Below, piece by piece: positions 9,401 through 16,743 of a stretch of 42,510 nt of DNA. Made by a program: the position numbers and the translations under genes. Positions within the stretch are counted from its first letter, which is position 1. Each line of letters begins with the position of its first letter. The notes beneath the pieces are model-generated. The model had not been told where the DNA came from, did no database searches, and saw only the letters and a list, made by a program, of their open reading frames with translations. This DNA is from Bacilli bacterium (GTDB taxonomy: Bacteria; Bacillota_I; Bacilli_A; RFN20; CAG-826). The stretch covers positions 1 through 42,510 of the forward strand of contig CAAFZT010000045.1 of the NCBI GenBank assembly GCA_900767605.1, written 5' to 3'.

Positions 9401-10148
9401 GCGAAACGACTATCAAAGAAAATATCAAAAAAGATATCCGGAATTCGTGGAACATTCTTTCCTAAGCGTTGGGAATGCTAAAGGCAGGGAATGGGATTCC
9501 TGTGTCCTTGTTAATTTCTTCTCCTCTTCCAAAAAGACTTTTGAATCGATGCTTGGAGAAGAAAGAAAAGGAAAGCATAGCACCTTGCATCGAATGCTAT
9601 TCAACCGTTACTATGTCGCATTAACCAGAGCTAAAAATCGCATTGTGATTTTTGAATCGAATGCCCACGGAATTATTGAAGAGGAATTGCTTTCTGGATT
9701 AAGGAAACTCCAGTCTGAAAAAGAAGTCCTTTCCTACTTCAAGGGAACCATTGATCCAAACCATTGGTTGGAAGAAGGGGATTATCGCTTTAATCGAGAT
9801 GAATTCGAAGATGCCATTCGAGCTTATTCTCGAGCTGGCGATTTCCAGGATGCAAAATCTAAAATTGAAATTTGTCGTCACTTTGTTTTGGCTTCCGAAA
9901 ATGCGCTCGCTTATCCTGAAACTGTAAGACTATATTTGAACCATACTAAATTACACTTGCTAGGAAACTACTATCAAGAACATGGAGAAGAAGAAAAGAA
10001 ACAGTTCCTTCATTCCCTCTTCACAGATCCTCCTGATACGACGTTACTTTCCCAAGACTATGTAACCTTGCTTCCAACCTTTACGGAAGCAGAGAAGAAA
10101 TTCTATTTCTCCCGGTTGTTAAAAGATTATAAATTGACATTAAAATAG
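6441..10148 (+). CDS. Large SF1 (UvrD/Rep-like) helicase with duplicated N-terminal domain
   Basis: 1,235 residues. The helicase core lies in the C-terminal half: Walker A GSAGTGKT (644-651), Walker B DEYQDLS (839-845), motif III GDDNQ (871-875), motif IV SYRSG (from 909), motif V GNAKGREWD, and motif VI YYVALTRAKNRI (from 1057). All core motifs of an active superfamily 1 DNA translocase are present. A Cys-poor helical tail with a TPR-like repeat (FEDAIRAYSRAGDFQDA) follows. The N-terminal half is unusual. Two copies of an unrecognised domain, each with DW...A...E..S..L....N...KGN (DW at 74 and 374, KGN at 106 and 408), are separated by an acidic, proline-rich linker (about 150-300). It is the first gene of a probable three-gene operon with a coiled-coil protein and a Vsr-Nudix fusion. 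DNA repair or defence is inferred from these partners. Confidence 0.85.
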   Translation: MKITFCYKTALDKEQTMIPYDGMDEVAVSFEEASRNALSRITSLKYAPDFERVLDGPIPDKKQEDELVHFRLSDWAMIASIVDQNFEPLSLLLLNRRNHSFALVLKGNEPVVQMEFHGKLQVQDDAFESAYEIEDYLEITGIDANVSLSAPPIASKPVDLGEAPEEKEEDDVDMEAIQQITRPHFEAVSSSKPKDLGRSQWEKREELDAKIEEPETLDITSFKKSFSGNSKKKPRNLDGISLNPKPSTPSPKPVVVKTEMPAPSPKWKDEEEEYQPPKLQNASFESSKGKVLDLERKEGGFRTQPRFIYRRHTDWDYLFTRQGSENDEKSFVQVNHLLKQRRFFELYPTCYFVPNIVPKNDPVFQLLKNFHPEDWIVCACLLNRSMELQSFVLCPKSNLDKAVVIASKGNDYLVSCISSCGILIKEYHQTVFSKELCLRKEETTPLPVKRPKIERESEDLEPDLEEEETVPLRKTPRRRLFLSRKFERCCEERAEVYHAPFEKTLRKLYETAIFGEDQEWVDYLKKHDNASISTPHVRFEKFRFDDLAETRTDRVFFLRGDEFSSRGLNRNDIVFVYLTQGAEEHDRQGEIALRLDKATRDEMVIEQVLLPYESNHIDELAYPSLTQYQLLLASREQLPHAFVGSAGTGKTILSLKETLDLGDVNKRVLYLTYQKDLKNFAEKKLEELHARNVETHTWKTLCRSLKLPQSDCMDDKSDFERFFGLLEERNNRLYRRVANCFEGSKEDDCLVCYSFYRGVLEGLSTDVNPTCDILSLPTFLERTKKEEGFSLEQKQAIYEVGKAYENHLKALKRTTDNRLAHELLNHVNNLEGYDAIVIDEYQDLSEIQFEAVCALLNHEYPSNLFNLYLYGDDNQAINPTIFDVKDAKRIVKKCFGNQANLYVSNLNDSYRSGPNLVGYINEVSKIRRKAIGARNVEVDSIQEVTKREDEEDVFVSLIQNKESFEKLLNAVSVSNRDCVFLFPNAKMRNDYQRKYQKRYPEFVEHSFLSVGNAKGREWDSCVLVNFFSSSKKTFESMLGEERKGKHSTLHRMLFNRYYVALTRAKNRIVIFESNAHGIIEEELLSGLRKLQSEKEVLSYFKGTIDPNHWLEEGDYRFNRDEFEDAIRAYSRAGDFQDAKSKIEICRHFVLASENALAYPETVRLYLNHTKLHLLGNYYQEHGEEEKKQFLHSLFTDPPDTTLLSQDYVTLLPTFTEAEKKFYFSRLLKDYKLTLK

Positions 10149-10158
10149 GAGCATATTT

Positions 10159-10620
10159 ATGACTAATGAAGTAGAAAAGAAAGAACAAACTAATGACCTT
10201 CAAAAAGACTATGTTGATCGCGTCTTTGCTAAGGCTGCAGAAGGCCTTGAAAGATTAAGCGAATCCTATCAAAACATTTCTCAGATGGAGACAGAACTTG
10301 TTACTAGGATTGAAAGAGTTGAGGCTACGTCCTCTTCCATTCAATCTCAAATGGAGTCCCTTGGGAATGACGTTACTCGTTTTGAAAACGTGGTTTTGGA
10401 ATTTCAAAAAACGATTTCAAAGGTTGAAGAGCTTTCGTCTAGTCTTACCCGCATTATGGAAAAATTGTCGGTGGCGGATTTGCGCGATTTAAGCAACAAA
10501 ATTGATGAAACAAAAGACGCCCTTGAACGCGAGGAAAAGAAAAACCGCAAAAACGAAGATAAAGGTGCAAAACCTGCATCGAATTTCGGCAAAAACCTTA
10601 TTAAAAAGAAAAGAAGATAA
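10159..10620 (+). CDS. Small coiled-coil protein with basic tail
   Basis: 153 residues, no family recognised. About residues 20-125 show heptad-like spacing of hydrophobics in a Glu/Ser/Lys-rich helix, so a long coiled coil is likely. The last 30 residues are strongly basic (ending NLIKKKRR) and could bind nucleic acid. It begins ten bases after the helicase stop with an AGGAG site, and ends 17 bases before the Vsr-Nudix gene. It is therefore almost certainly co-transcribed. An oligomerising or tethering subunit for the helicase is a reasonable inference, not something the sequence shows. Confidence 0.75.
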   Translation: MTNEVEKKEQTNDLQKDYVDRVFAKAAEGLERLSESYQNISQMETELVTRIERVEATSSSIQSQMESLGNDVTRFENVVLEFQKTISKVEELSSSLTRIMEKLSVADLRDLSNKIDETKDALEREEKKNRKNEDKGAKPASNFGKNLIKKKRR

Positions 10621-10637
10621 TTGCAAACCCCCTATTT

Positions 10638-11591
10638 ATGGCTAGAGATCCTGCGGTTGTTTCGTACACCATGTCCCATATCCGGTCTAAAAACACCGGA
10701 ATTGAAAAAACTCTGCGCAAAGCCTTGACGGAAAAGGGAATTCGCTATCGCTTATACTCTTCAAAAGTATACGGCCATCCCGATATTGTTTTGCAGCGTT
10801 ATCGCATTGCTATATTTTGTGATTCTGAATTTTGGCACGGTTTTCATTTTGAAGAAAATAAATCAAAGATTAAAACCAACACTTCTTATTGGATCCCCAA
10901 GATCGAACGTAATATCGCGAGGGACGAAGAAGTTAATAGAAAGCTGGAAAGCCAGGGGTATGAGGTCTTAAGGTTTTGGGGGAACGAGATTGAGAAAACA
11001 CTGGACCAGGTTGTTGATAAAATTCTATTGGCTATCGAGAAAAGAAAATGGATCTACGATCAGATTCAATCCATTCGTGAATTGACAACGTTGGTATATA
11101 TCGAAAAAGAAAATTCCTATTTGATGCTCCATCGAGTAAAGAAAAACCATGATTTAAATCAGGGTAAATGGATTGGCGTAGGGGGCCATATTGAAAAAGG
11201 CGAAACGATCTTAGACTGTGTTAAGCGTGAGGTCAAAGAGGAAACTGGATTAAATTTAACTAAGGCGAAATATTTGGGAAAGATCCATTTTTTAAACGAC
11301 GCATACCCACCGGAAGTAATGTATTTGTATAAAGGGTTATCCTTTGATGGCAATCTCATCGAATGCAATGAAGGCGATCTTCAATGGGTTAAGAAAAATG
11401 AGATTTTGAATTTGGAATTATGGGAAGGCGACCGTGTATTTTTACCTTTGCTAGATTCCAATTTGCCTCGGACGTTTACTTTGGATCTCGTTTATAAAAA
11501 AGGGAAACTTGTAGATGTAATAGGGCCGTATTTCCCGCCAAAAAATAAGAAGAAAAATAAGAAAAAATCAAAGGCTAAAAAAGCGAATTAG
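10638..11591 (+). CDS. Vsr-type endonuclease fused to a Nudix hydrolase
   Basis: 317 residues in two recognisable domains. Residues 1-130 match very-short-patch-repair endonuclease: RSKNTGIEKTLRKAL, then GHPDIV, then FWHGF, with Glu23, Asp49 and His67 in the places of E. coli Vsr Glu25, Asp51 and His69. The zinc-binding Cys/His set of E. coli Vsr is absent, as in many relatives. Residues about 148-285 form a Nudix domain with a perfect box from Gly183 to Leu205 (Glu189, Arg197, Glu198, Glu201, Glu202), resembling MutT/MTH1 nucleotide-pool sanitisers. The tail is Lys-rich (KKNKKKNKKKSKAKK). There is no cytosine methylase nearby, which Vsr normally accompanies. The gene follows the coiled-coil gene by 17 bp and overlaps the stop of the convergent AlbA gene by four bases. 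No clear Shine-Dalgarno precedes the ATG. Confidence 0.85.
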   Translation: MARDPAVVSYTMSHIRSKNTGIEKTLRKALTEKGIRYRLYSSKVYGHPDIVLQRYRIAIFCDSEFWHGFHFEENKSKIKTNTSYWIPKIERNIARDEEVNRKLESQGYEVLRFWGNEIEKTLDQVVDKILLAIEKRKWIYDQIQSIRELTTLVYIEKENSYLMLHRVKKNHDLNQGKWIGVGGHIEKGETILDCVKREVKEETGLNLTKAKYLGKIHFLNDAYPPEVMYLYKGLSFDGNLIECNEGDLQWVKKNEILNLELWEGDRVFLPLLDSNLPRTFTLDLVYKKGKLVDVIGPYFPPKNKKKNKKKSKAKKAN

Positions 11592-12976
11592 CGGAAGCGG
11601 TATTTCCCTTTCCCTTTCCCTTTTATGGCCTTAATTTTTTTGTTGCTGCACAACTTTTTGACAATTGAAGTTGCGGTTGCCGGAGAGACTTGTGTTGCCT
11701 CCAAAATTTCGGTTCGGCCAAATACCTCGTCTTTGTTTTTTACATAGAAGTCGCCTAGAGAGTCAGCAATATCCTCTTTAAAGAATGGGCGGATCGAATC
11801 AGCAAATGCTTTGGATTCTTTGCTGCGTTCTTTCTTTTCAATGGATCTTTGCAAGCTCTTTTGCTCTTTGAAGGAAATACGGGCTTTTGTTACATTAGTT
11901 TCCGTTTCTTCATGGTATTCCGCCGGAGGTAGTTTCCTTTCACTCAGTGTGGATTGAATGAATTCCAAACCTTTTAATGATCCTTTACCAATTAGGAAAA
12001 AGTACTTTTCAATTAAAGGGTGTCTAGGATACGACTTGCCGTTTTGCGCCCCGTACCCCATTAATCCAGGATTGGTAATTTCGTAATAGTTTTGGGAAAT
12101 GGTTGTTAGCAAAGGTGACTTAGATCCAAAATCCATATTTTCCAAAGCGTTGATTAATGTTTCTTCAAATACCTCTCGACTTTTCTGTTCTTTTAAGACA
12201 GGAAGAATAGATTCGGCGATTTTGTTAACAAATTCAAAATAGGAAAAAAGCCCGCCTTCGAAGCTAGAATCGCCTGAAATAAACTCGTCTAACCCCTCGT
12301 ATTTGCGATTGAGAAGCCGGATTGCAAGAGAATGCCACGGATAAACGCTTGTAATAGATGTGTCACTGCCAAACATCAAAAGTCCAGATTTTGTCGGATG
12401 AATTTGACCGTTTATCTCCTTTGCAGCCCTAATTTTTTGTAAAAAGACCACATCTTTATCTAATACCCATTGATTATGAGATTCATGGAAACTCTTCCTA
12501 AATTTTTTAAATGAATCCGTTAATAAAACCGTGACGTCTAGAGATAAGATAGCTTTCGTATCAGAAGCAAATCCATCCGCGCTTTCTTCCATAGATTCGA
12601 TGAGGGAATCACTGCAAATTTGGTTTCCAGTTTCCGTTCTCAGGAATGCTCTGTTCTGATAAAAGACTGGTTTCTGTTCTGGTTTTGCTTCTGGAATTAT
12701 TACGGTTAATCCAATTTTCCCAGACTCTTTTTCGTATATGAAATTTTCTTGGGTGAGGATATTTCTATTTATCTTTTGAGCATCGTTAAGAATATTTTGA
12801 ATTTGATCGATGATTTCATCTACATTTTGTAGCCCTTGGAACTTTTTACATCCTTCAATGACTTTATATCCGAATGTCAAAGTTCCACCATGGGAATTTG
12901 CAAGGGCGGAATACGTCTCGCAAAACATTGGTTCCCATCGGAATTCCGTATCGATAAACACGATGTTTTCTTCCAT
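11588..12976 (-). CDS. AlbA_2-domain (RecG-like/Schlafen-type) regulator with C-terminal winged helix
   Basis: 462 residues. The N-terminal part resembles the AlbA_2 domain (FCETYSALANSHGGTLTFGYK), which in bacteria is found in putative DNA-binding regulators. The middle part corresponds to the divergent HATPase-like domain that follows AlbA_2 (VFEETLINALENMDF ... YYEITNPGLMGYG), but its key motif is degenerate compared with the second copy in this window, which reads REALLNAIVHRDY. The C-terminus is a winged helix (EATQVSPATATSIVKKL) with a basic end. It has AAGGGG upstream of its ATG. It faces the helicase operon tail to tail, overlapping the Vsr-Nudix stop by four bases. This suggests a shared accessory cassette, with regulation of that cassette as a possibility. 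Confidence 0.75.
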   Translation of the reverse strand: MEENIVFIDTEFRWEPMFCETYSALANSHGGTLTFGYKVIEGCKKFQGLQNVDEIIDQIQNILNDAQKINRNILTQENFIYEKESGKIGLTVIIPEAKPEQKPVFYQNRAFLRTETGNQICSDSLIESMEESADGFASDTKAILSLDVTVLLTDSFKKFRKSFHESHNQWVLDKDVVFLQKIRAAKEINGQIHPTKSGLLMFGSDTSITSVYPWHSLAIRLLNRKYEGLDEFISGDSSFEGGLFSYFEFVNKIAESILPVLKEQKSREVFEETLINALENMDFGSKSPLLTTISQNYYEITNPGLMGYGAQNGKSYPRHPLIEKYFFLIGKGSLKGLEFIQSTLSERKLPPAEYHEETETNVTKARISFKEQKSLQRSIEKKERSKESKAFADSIRPFFKEDIADSLGDFYVKNKDEVFGRTEILEATQVSPATATSIVKKLCSNKKIKAIKGKGKGKYRFR

Positions 12977-13127
12977 TTTACTTTCCCCTTTTCTTCCATT
13001 GAAAATTTAGTTTTTCCGTTGGTTAAAGTATAAGAAAATATAGATTAAAGTTCAACCCAATGTATTACTATGAATGTATAAAAATTGAAAGTTATTTTCT
13101 TCTAAGGACTCTAGGACTTTCGTGCCG

Positions 13128-13133
13128 TATACT
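13128..13133 (+). promoter_or_regulatory. -10 element of the 13145 gene
   Basis: TATACT followed by 11 bases and ATG. Transcription should begin about five bases before the start codon; there is no Shine-Dalgarno site. Confidence 0.45.
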
Positions 13134-13144
13134 TATGGGGTCTT

Positions 13145-13744
13145 ATGGAAAACAAAATTAAAATTGACCCCAAGGAATTGGAAGAACTCGCCACGGCGTA
13201 TGGCTTACTTACCCATTGCATCGAAAAAGAGCACTTATTAGAACTTAATAATCCCGTAAAAGAGAAACGAGTTTCCATTTTATATGTGACGGTTTTCATG
13301 CTTTCAAAACAACTAGATGGCCCCTCCTGGCAGTCTGCTGTTTTGTCCTGCATGGATGTTTTGACAAAACGGAAACTCAACCTCAAAAACGGGCGCGAAA
13401 TTTCCTTCCCGGAATGGGACCCTGACGATTCGGCACATTTGGGGTGTTATCCCATTTGCGATGCCGTCATAAACCTTTATGCCTGGAACCGTGCCGCCAC
13501 ATGCCCTGACTTTCCACCGGAAGATTATTTTGGCCCAATTTTTTCCTTGGCTGGATATGTCTTGGATGGTGTTAACCGTGGCTACCATGTTACGGACGAA
13601 ACGATGAAAGAGTTGGAGAAGGGATATCTAGACCGCGTTTACGCTCAACTAGGCCACCCTGAAAAAGGCCGTTTTATGCTTCAAAAGCAATTGGAAGCAT
13701 TATCTTCCATGATGGATCAATTCGCCGCTTCTCCGCAGGCTTAA
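13145..13744 (+). CDS. Hypothetical cytoplasmic protein, about 199 residues
   Basis: I do not recognise a family. The protein is soluble and mixed helix-strand in appearance, with no signal peptide or TM segment. It has several Trp and Cys residues in the middle (GCYPICDAVINLYAWN) and a helical C-terminus. The ATG is 11 bases after a TATACT hexamer and lacks a ribosome-binding site, like other first genes here. It stands alone between the AlbA gene (divergent) and a bidirectional terminator shared with pepC. Codon use looks like the housekeeping neighbours rather than the AT-richer accessory block to its left. Confidence 0.7.
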   Translation: MENKIKIDPKELEELATAYGLLTHCIEKEHLLELNNPVKEKRVSILYVTVFMLSKQLDGPSWQSAVLSCMDVLTKRKLNLKNGREISFPEWDPDDSAHLGCYPICDAVINLYAWNRAATCPDFPPEDYFGPIFSLAGYVLDGVNRGYHVTDETMKELEKGYLDRVYAQLGHPEKGRFMLQKQLEALSSMMDQFAASPQA

Positions 13745-13763
13745 TGGGCTTATAGAGGCAATA

Positions 13764-13799
13764 TAAAATGGGACGGCTTTGCAGGCCGCCCCATATTTT
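13764..13799. terminator. Bidirectional terminator between the 13145 gene and pepC
   Basis: A stem ATGGGACGGC/GCCGCCCCAT (one A-C mismatch) with loop TTTGCAG is flanked by an A-run on the left and a T-run on the right. It can therefore stop transcripts from both convergent genes. Confidence 0.8.
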
Positions 13800-13817
13800 G
13801 TTTCAGGTTTGTCTTTT

Positions 13818-15149
13818 TTAGTCCAACTGGGCCCAGAAGGTATTGAAGGGCGGGACTTCGATGGTCTCGGCCTTGCGGTATTTCTCTACCAATTCCGGAT
13901 CGACATATTTGGACGGAACATAGATTTCGTAAACATATTCGTCGAACCAAGCCGCATCCATGATATAGAAGCCTTTTTTGCCATTCTCGGTGCCCCAAGT
14001 ATTTTCGACTTTGTAACGATTGGGTTTTTCGTTTTCATCGAGATTGACTCCGACGAAGGTCATCGCGTGAGAAACGCAGGCGGTGCGATAATCCAGCTTC
14101 TCCCCTTTGCTTAATTGAGGGTGGGTTTGGAACAAATCATCGGGGCAGAAAATATCTTTGACGAGGTACCCTTTCTTGCGGAGCGATTCTTGGCAGACTT
14201 CCGCGACAAACCACACGGGCTTTTTGTCTTTTAAGGCGGCGATTAAGGCAGCCTTAAATTCCTCGAGTTTGACGTTGAAGAAGCTGACTTCGGCGCCCTC
14301 GACGACGTTGTTGACCAAGTTGCAGCCGTATTTCACATAGGGTTTATAGTCTTGGACGGGCGCGTGGCAAAGGCAAACATAGTCGTCTAAGTCTTCCTGA
14401 ATATAGGTGGAGAAGAACTCTTGGGGCGTGCAGGCGGGCAAGCGCTTGAAGTGGTTGTCTTTGTCCGTGTATTCGAAAACGAACGATTTGGGCGGTACTC
14501 CGATAGAAGCGATGAGGATGCGGTGGATTTCTCCTAGCATCTTTTCCTTCATTTCGCGCAATTTCTCCATGCCTTGATCTTTGTTTTGACGGAGGATTTT
14601 TAAATCGCTAGCAAGGATAAAATGGAGATAACGATTGAGGTCTGTCGTATCTTGAGAAACCGCTCCATCTTCCATGAGGGAAGAAGGAATGACGCCATAT
14701 TTATGGACCAAGTTCACGAACATCGTCCAATGCCCGCCGTCTTCAATCGCGCTATCGAGAAGGAAGCAAACCTCACGGTCGTCTAGAGGCTTATCCAAAC
14801 GTTCCAAATTCTTTTCCAAGAAGAAGTTGGCTTTTTCGAGCTTATCGTAGAATTGGAGATACGCTTGGCTGAGTTCGATGTTCTTCACGCCGAATTTTTC
14901 AAACAAGATGGTGCGGATGACGTTGAGGCCTGCAAACATCCAGCAACGTCCGGAGTGGCGTTGATTTGTGATTTCTCCTGCATCGACTTCGATGGAGAAA
15001 ACGTTTGGGTTTTCGGCGATTTTGGTGTCGTTGATGCAGCTGGCGACGATCCCGTTCTCGTGAATCGCGCGTCGAGCAACGCGCAAAGAGGGGTCTTCCA
15101 AGTCTTTTTCAAAGTCTTGAAGGTCTAAGGGGGTAATGGATGTATTCAT
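13818..15149 (-). CDS. pepC: Aminopeptidase C (bleomycin hydrolase family, C1B)
   Basis: 443 residues, the usual length for PepC/bleomycin hydrolase, a cytoplasmic hexameric papain-fold peptidase that trims peptides from the N-terminus. The catalytic Cys69 sits in QRHSGRCWMF, the His in CVSHAMTFVGV, and the Asn in YKVENTWGTENGKKG. The C-terminal arm that reaches into the active site of PepC ends here in FNTFWAQLD. The start at 15149 is supported by the family alignment (MNTSITPLDLQDFEKDL). An AGAAAGG sequence lies about 13-20 bases upstream. It is a single gene with a shared terminator downstream and is divergent from the ribonuclease-like lipoprotein. Confidence 0.93.
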   Translation of the reverse strand: MNTSITPLDLQDFEKDLEDPSLRVARRAIHENGIVASCINDTKIAENPNVFSIEVDAGEITNQRHSGRCWMFAGLNVIRTILFEKFGVKNIELSQAYLQFYDKLEKANFFLEKNLERLDKPLDDREVCFLLDSAIEDGGHWTMFVNLVHKYGVIPSSLMEDGAVSQDTTDLNRYLHFILASDLKILRQNKDQGMEKLREMKEKMLGEIHRILIASIGVPPKSFVFEYTDKDNHFKRLPACTPQEFFSTYIQEDLDDYVCLCHAPVQDYKPYVKYGCNLVNNVVEGAEVSFFNVKLEEFKAALIAALKDKKPVWFVAEVCQESLRKKGYLVKDIFCPDDLFQTHPQLSKGEKLDYRTACVSHAMTFVGVNLDENEKPNRYKVENTWGTENGKKGFYIMDAAWFDEYVYEIYVPSKYVDPELVEKYRKAETIEVPPFNTFWAQLD

Positions 15150-15273
15150 AAATGTTAAGTAGCCTTTCTAAGTTCAAGTAGGAATTATTGAGTGTCCACA
15201 AAAAAAGGCAAGCCCTTTCCGGTTTTTACGGCCAAAAGAAAAGAAATTATCTTTCTTTTTTTGGGATTTCGTG

Positions 15274-15279
15274 TAACCT
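15274..15279 (+). promoter_or_regulatory. Possible -10 element of the lipoprotein gene
   Basis: TAACCT (preceded by GTG) lies seven bases before the ATG at 15287. It is weaker than the other hexamers but has the same spacing. No ribosome-binding site is present. Confidence 0.3.
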
Positions 15280-15286
15280 TTTAGCG

Positions 15287-16681
15287 ATGAAAAAACCAAC
15301 CTCTTTGCCTTTGCCCTTGCTCCTAGGCTCTTTAACCCTGCTATTAGGCTCTTGCCGGGTTAATCGAATCGATGGCTCTTCCGAATCTTTGCCTTCGGCC
15401 TCTATGCCGACTTCTAGCTCCAACGGGGAGGAACAATCCACCCGTTGGGCGAAAATCCTTTTCGGAGCAGACGCCCATAGTTCTGTTGTCCCCATTCGGG
15501 CGGACGCCATCCGGGCTTCGGGAATCCGCGTGACTTCCATTGACGGAAGCCGTAAATGCACGGGGGAATCGGGTCAGGCTCTCAAAATGGGGTCCGCCTC
15601 CGAGGCTGGCAGCCTTCAAATTGAACTTTCGTCCTCGCTATATTGGTCTTCCGTTCGTATTTTAGCCTTCCCCTATGAAGGAGAAGAACCCTGCAAATTA
15701 ACGTTTAACCTTCGCGGCGAAGATTATTCTTTGTCTTCCCGTTGCGCGAATTCGGAAGCAGCAAAAGAAGCTCTGGACCATCACGAGGACCTTTCTTGTT
15801 GGAGCGATGTCACGGGGTTATTTGGGAACGCCAATTCCTTTAGCTTAACGAGTCAAACCCGCGTTTATGTCGCGGGAATCGCCATTGAATTCATTGGAGG
15901 AACCAAGGAAGATAGCAGCGTTTCCAGCGAGTCTTCTAATAGCAACTCCACCTCTTCCAAGGATACGATTCCGGAAGAACCCTATACCCCCAGCGAACAC
16001 CGCGATGAATGGGAAGCCTGGGGGAATGGGAACTACACCAATTATATTGATTTCTCTGCCTCTACGACGTTCCGTCTCTCAGCCATGGAGTCAGAAGATG
16101 GCCTAACCGCGACCTGCTATTTCTATTCGGAGGAAAGGAACCGCTTTGTGATTGGAGAGACCCTTCGCAAAGACGGCGTTTATACGAATTCCAGCGAAGT
16201 CGCCCTTTATTACAACGCCTTCCACGATATGCCCAAGAATTATGGGTATTACACCAAGAAAAATACGAATGCCGTGATGAAGAAACTTTATCCGTTATAT
16301 GGGGATTCTAGCCGCCTTTATACGGACTATAGCAGGACCAATGGCTATGCTACCGTTCAGCCTCCCCTTAATATGCCGTCGGGATTTAAATATTACGAGT
16401 TGGACCTCGCTTATGAACCCAATAACGGCTATGCCTCCGCGGAAAAAGTCAATCGCTCCCGCGCAGGAAGAATTGTCATCTTCCCCTTTGGAACAAAGAA
16501 TTATGGCGATGAGCCTTATATCGTTAAAACTCTCGACCATTACGCTCATTTCCGTGAATTCGCCAATTACTTGGATGGCTGGGGCGCCAATTACGATGGA
16601 GCTTCTAGCGATCTAGGCGATGGCAAGGCTTTAGGTAAATATTCCGAGGTTGGTCCCTTGGAAACGAAATCCGTCCGATAA
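15287..16681 (+). CDS. Surface lipoprotein with C-terminal barnase-like ribonuclease domain
   Basis: About 464 residues. The N-terminus is a lipoprotein signal peptide: MKKP, a hydrophobic stretch, then LLLGSC with the lipidated Cys at 23. A Ser-rich linker, a beta-rich domain (about 50-215), a second Ser-rich linker and a C-terminal domain follow. The last domain resembles bacterial guanyl-preferring ribonucleases of the barnase/N1 group: MPKNYGYYTKKNT (compare LPDNYITKSEA in barnase), YYELDL with Glu371, AGRIVIF with Arg395, and LDHYAHF with His418. These stand in the order of barnase Glu73, Arg87 and His102, with longer loops between. If correct, it is an RNase tethered outside the cell. 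No barstar-like inhibitor gene is next to it. I chose ATG 15287 over 15188 because it gives a clean signal peptide. Confidence 0.7.
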   Translation: MKKPTSLPLPLLLGSLTLLLGSCRVNRIDGSSESLPSASMPTSSSNGEEQSTRWAKILFGADAHSSVVPIRADAIRASGIRVTSIDGSRKCTGESGQALKMGSASEAGSLQIELSSSLYWSSVRILAFPYEGEEPCKLTFNLRGEDYSLSSRCANSEAAKEALDHHEDLSCWSDVTGLFGNANSFSLTSQTRVYVAGIAIEFIGGTKEDSSVSSESSNSNSTSSKDTIPEEPYTPSEHRDEWEAWGNGNYTNYIDFSASTTFRLSAMESEDGLTATCYFYSEERNRFVIGETLRKDGVYTNSSEVALYYNAFHDMPKNYGYYTKKNTNAVMKKLYPLYGDSSRLYTDYSRTNGYATVQPPLNMPSGFKYYELDLAYEPNNGYASAEKVNRSRAGRIVIFPFGTKNYGDEPYIVKTLDHYAHFREFANYLDGWGANYDGASSDLGDGKALGKYSEVGPLETKSVR

Positions 16682-16709
16682 GTTTCATTAACTTTTATTT
16701 CCCATCGTG

Positions 16710-16734
16710 TATAATCCCTCTTGCTTTAGGAGGG
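16710..16734 (+). promoter_or_regulatory. Promoter and Shine-Dalgarno site of the Xaa-Pro aminopeptidase gene
   Basis: TATAAT (16710-16715) is followed by AGGAGGG (16728-16734), nine bases before ATG 16744. This is a conventional short-leader gene and a useful contrast to the leaderless ones. Confidence 0.65.
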
Positions 16735-16743
16735 ATTTTTACG

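Noticed and set aside
6441..12976. Integrated mobile element around the helicase cassette
   Set aside because: I found no integrase, transposase, tRNA target or flanking direct repeats; only the gene content and AT-richness suggest transfer.
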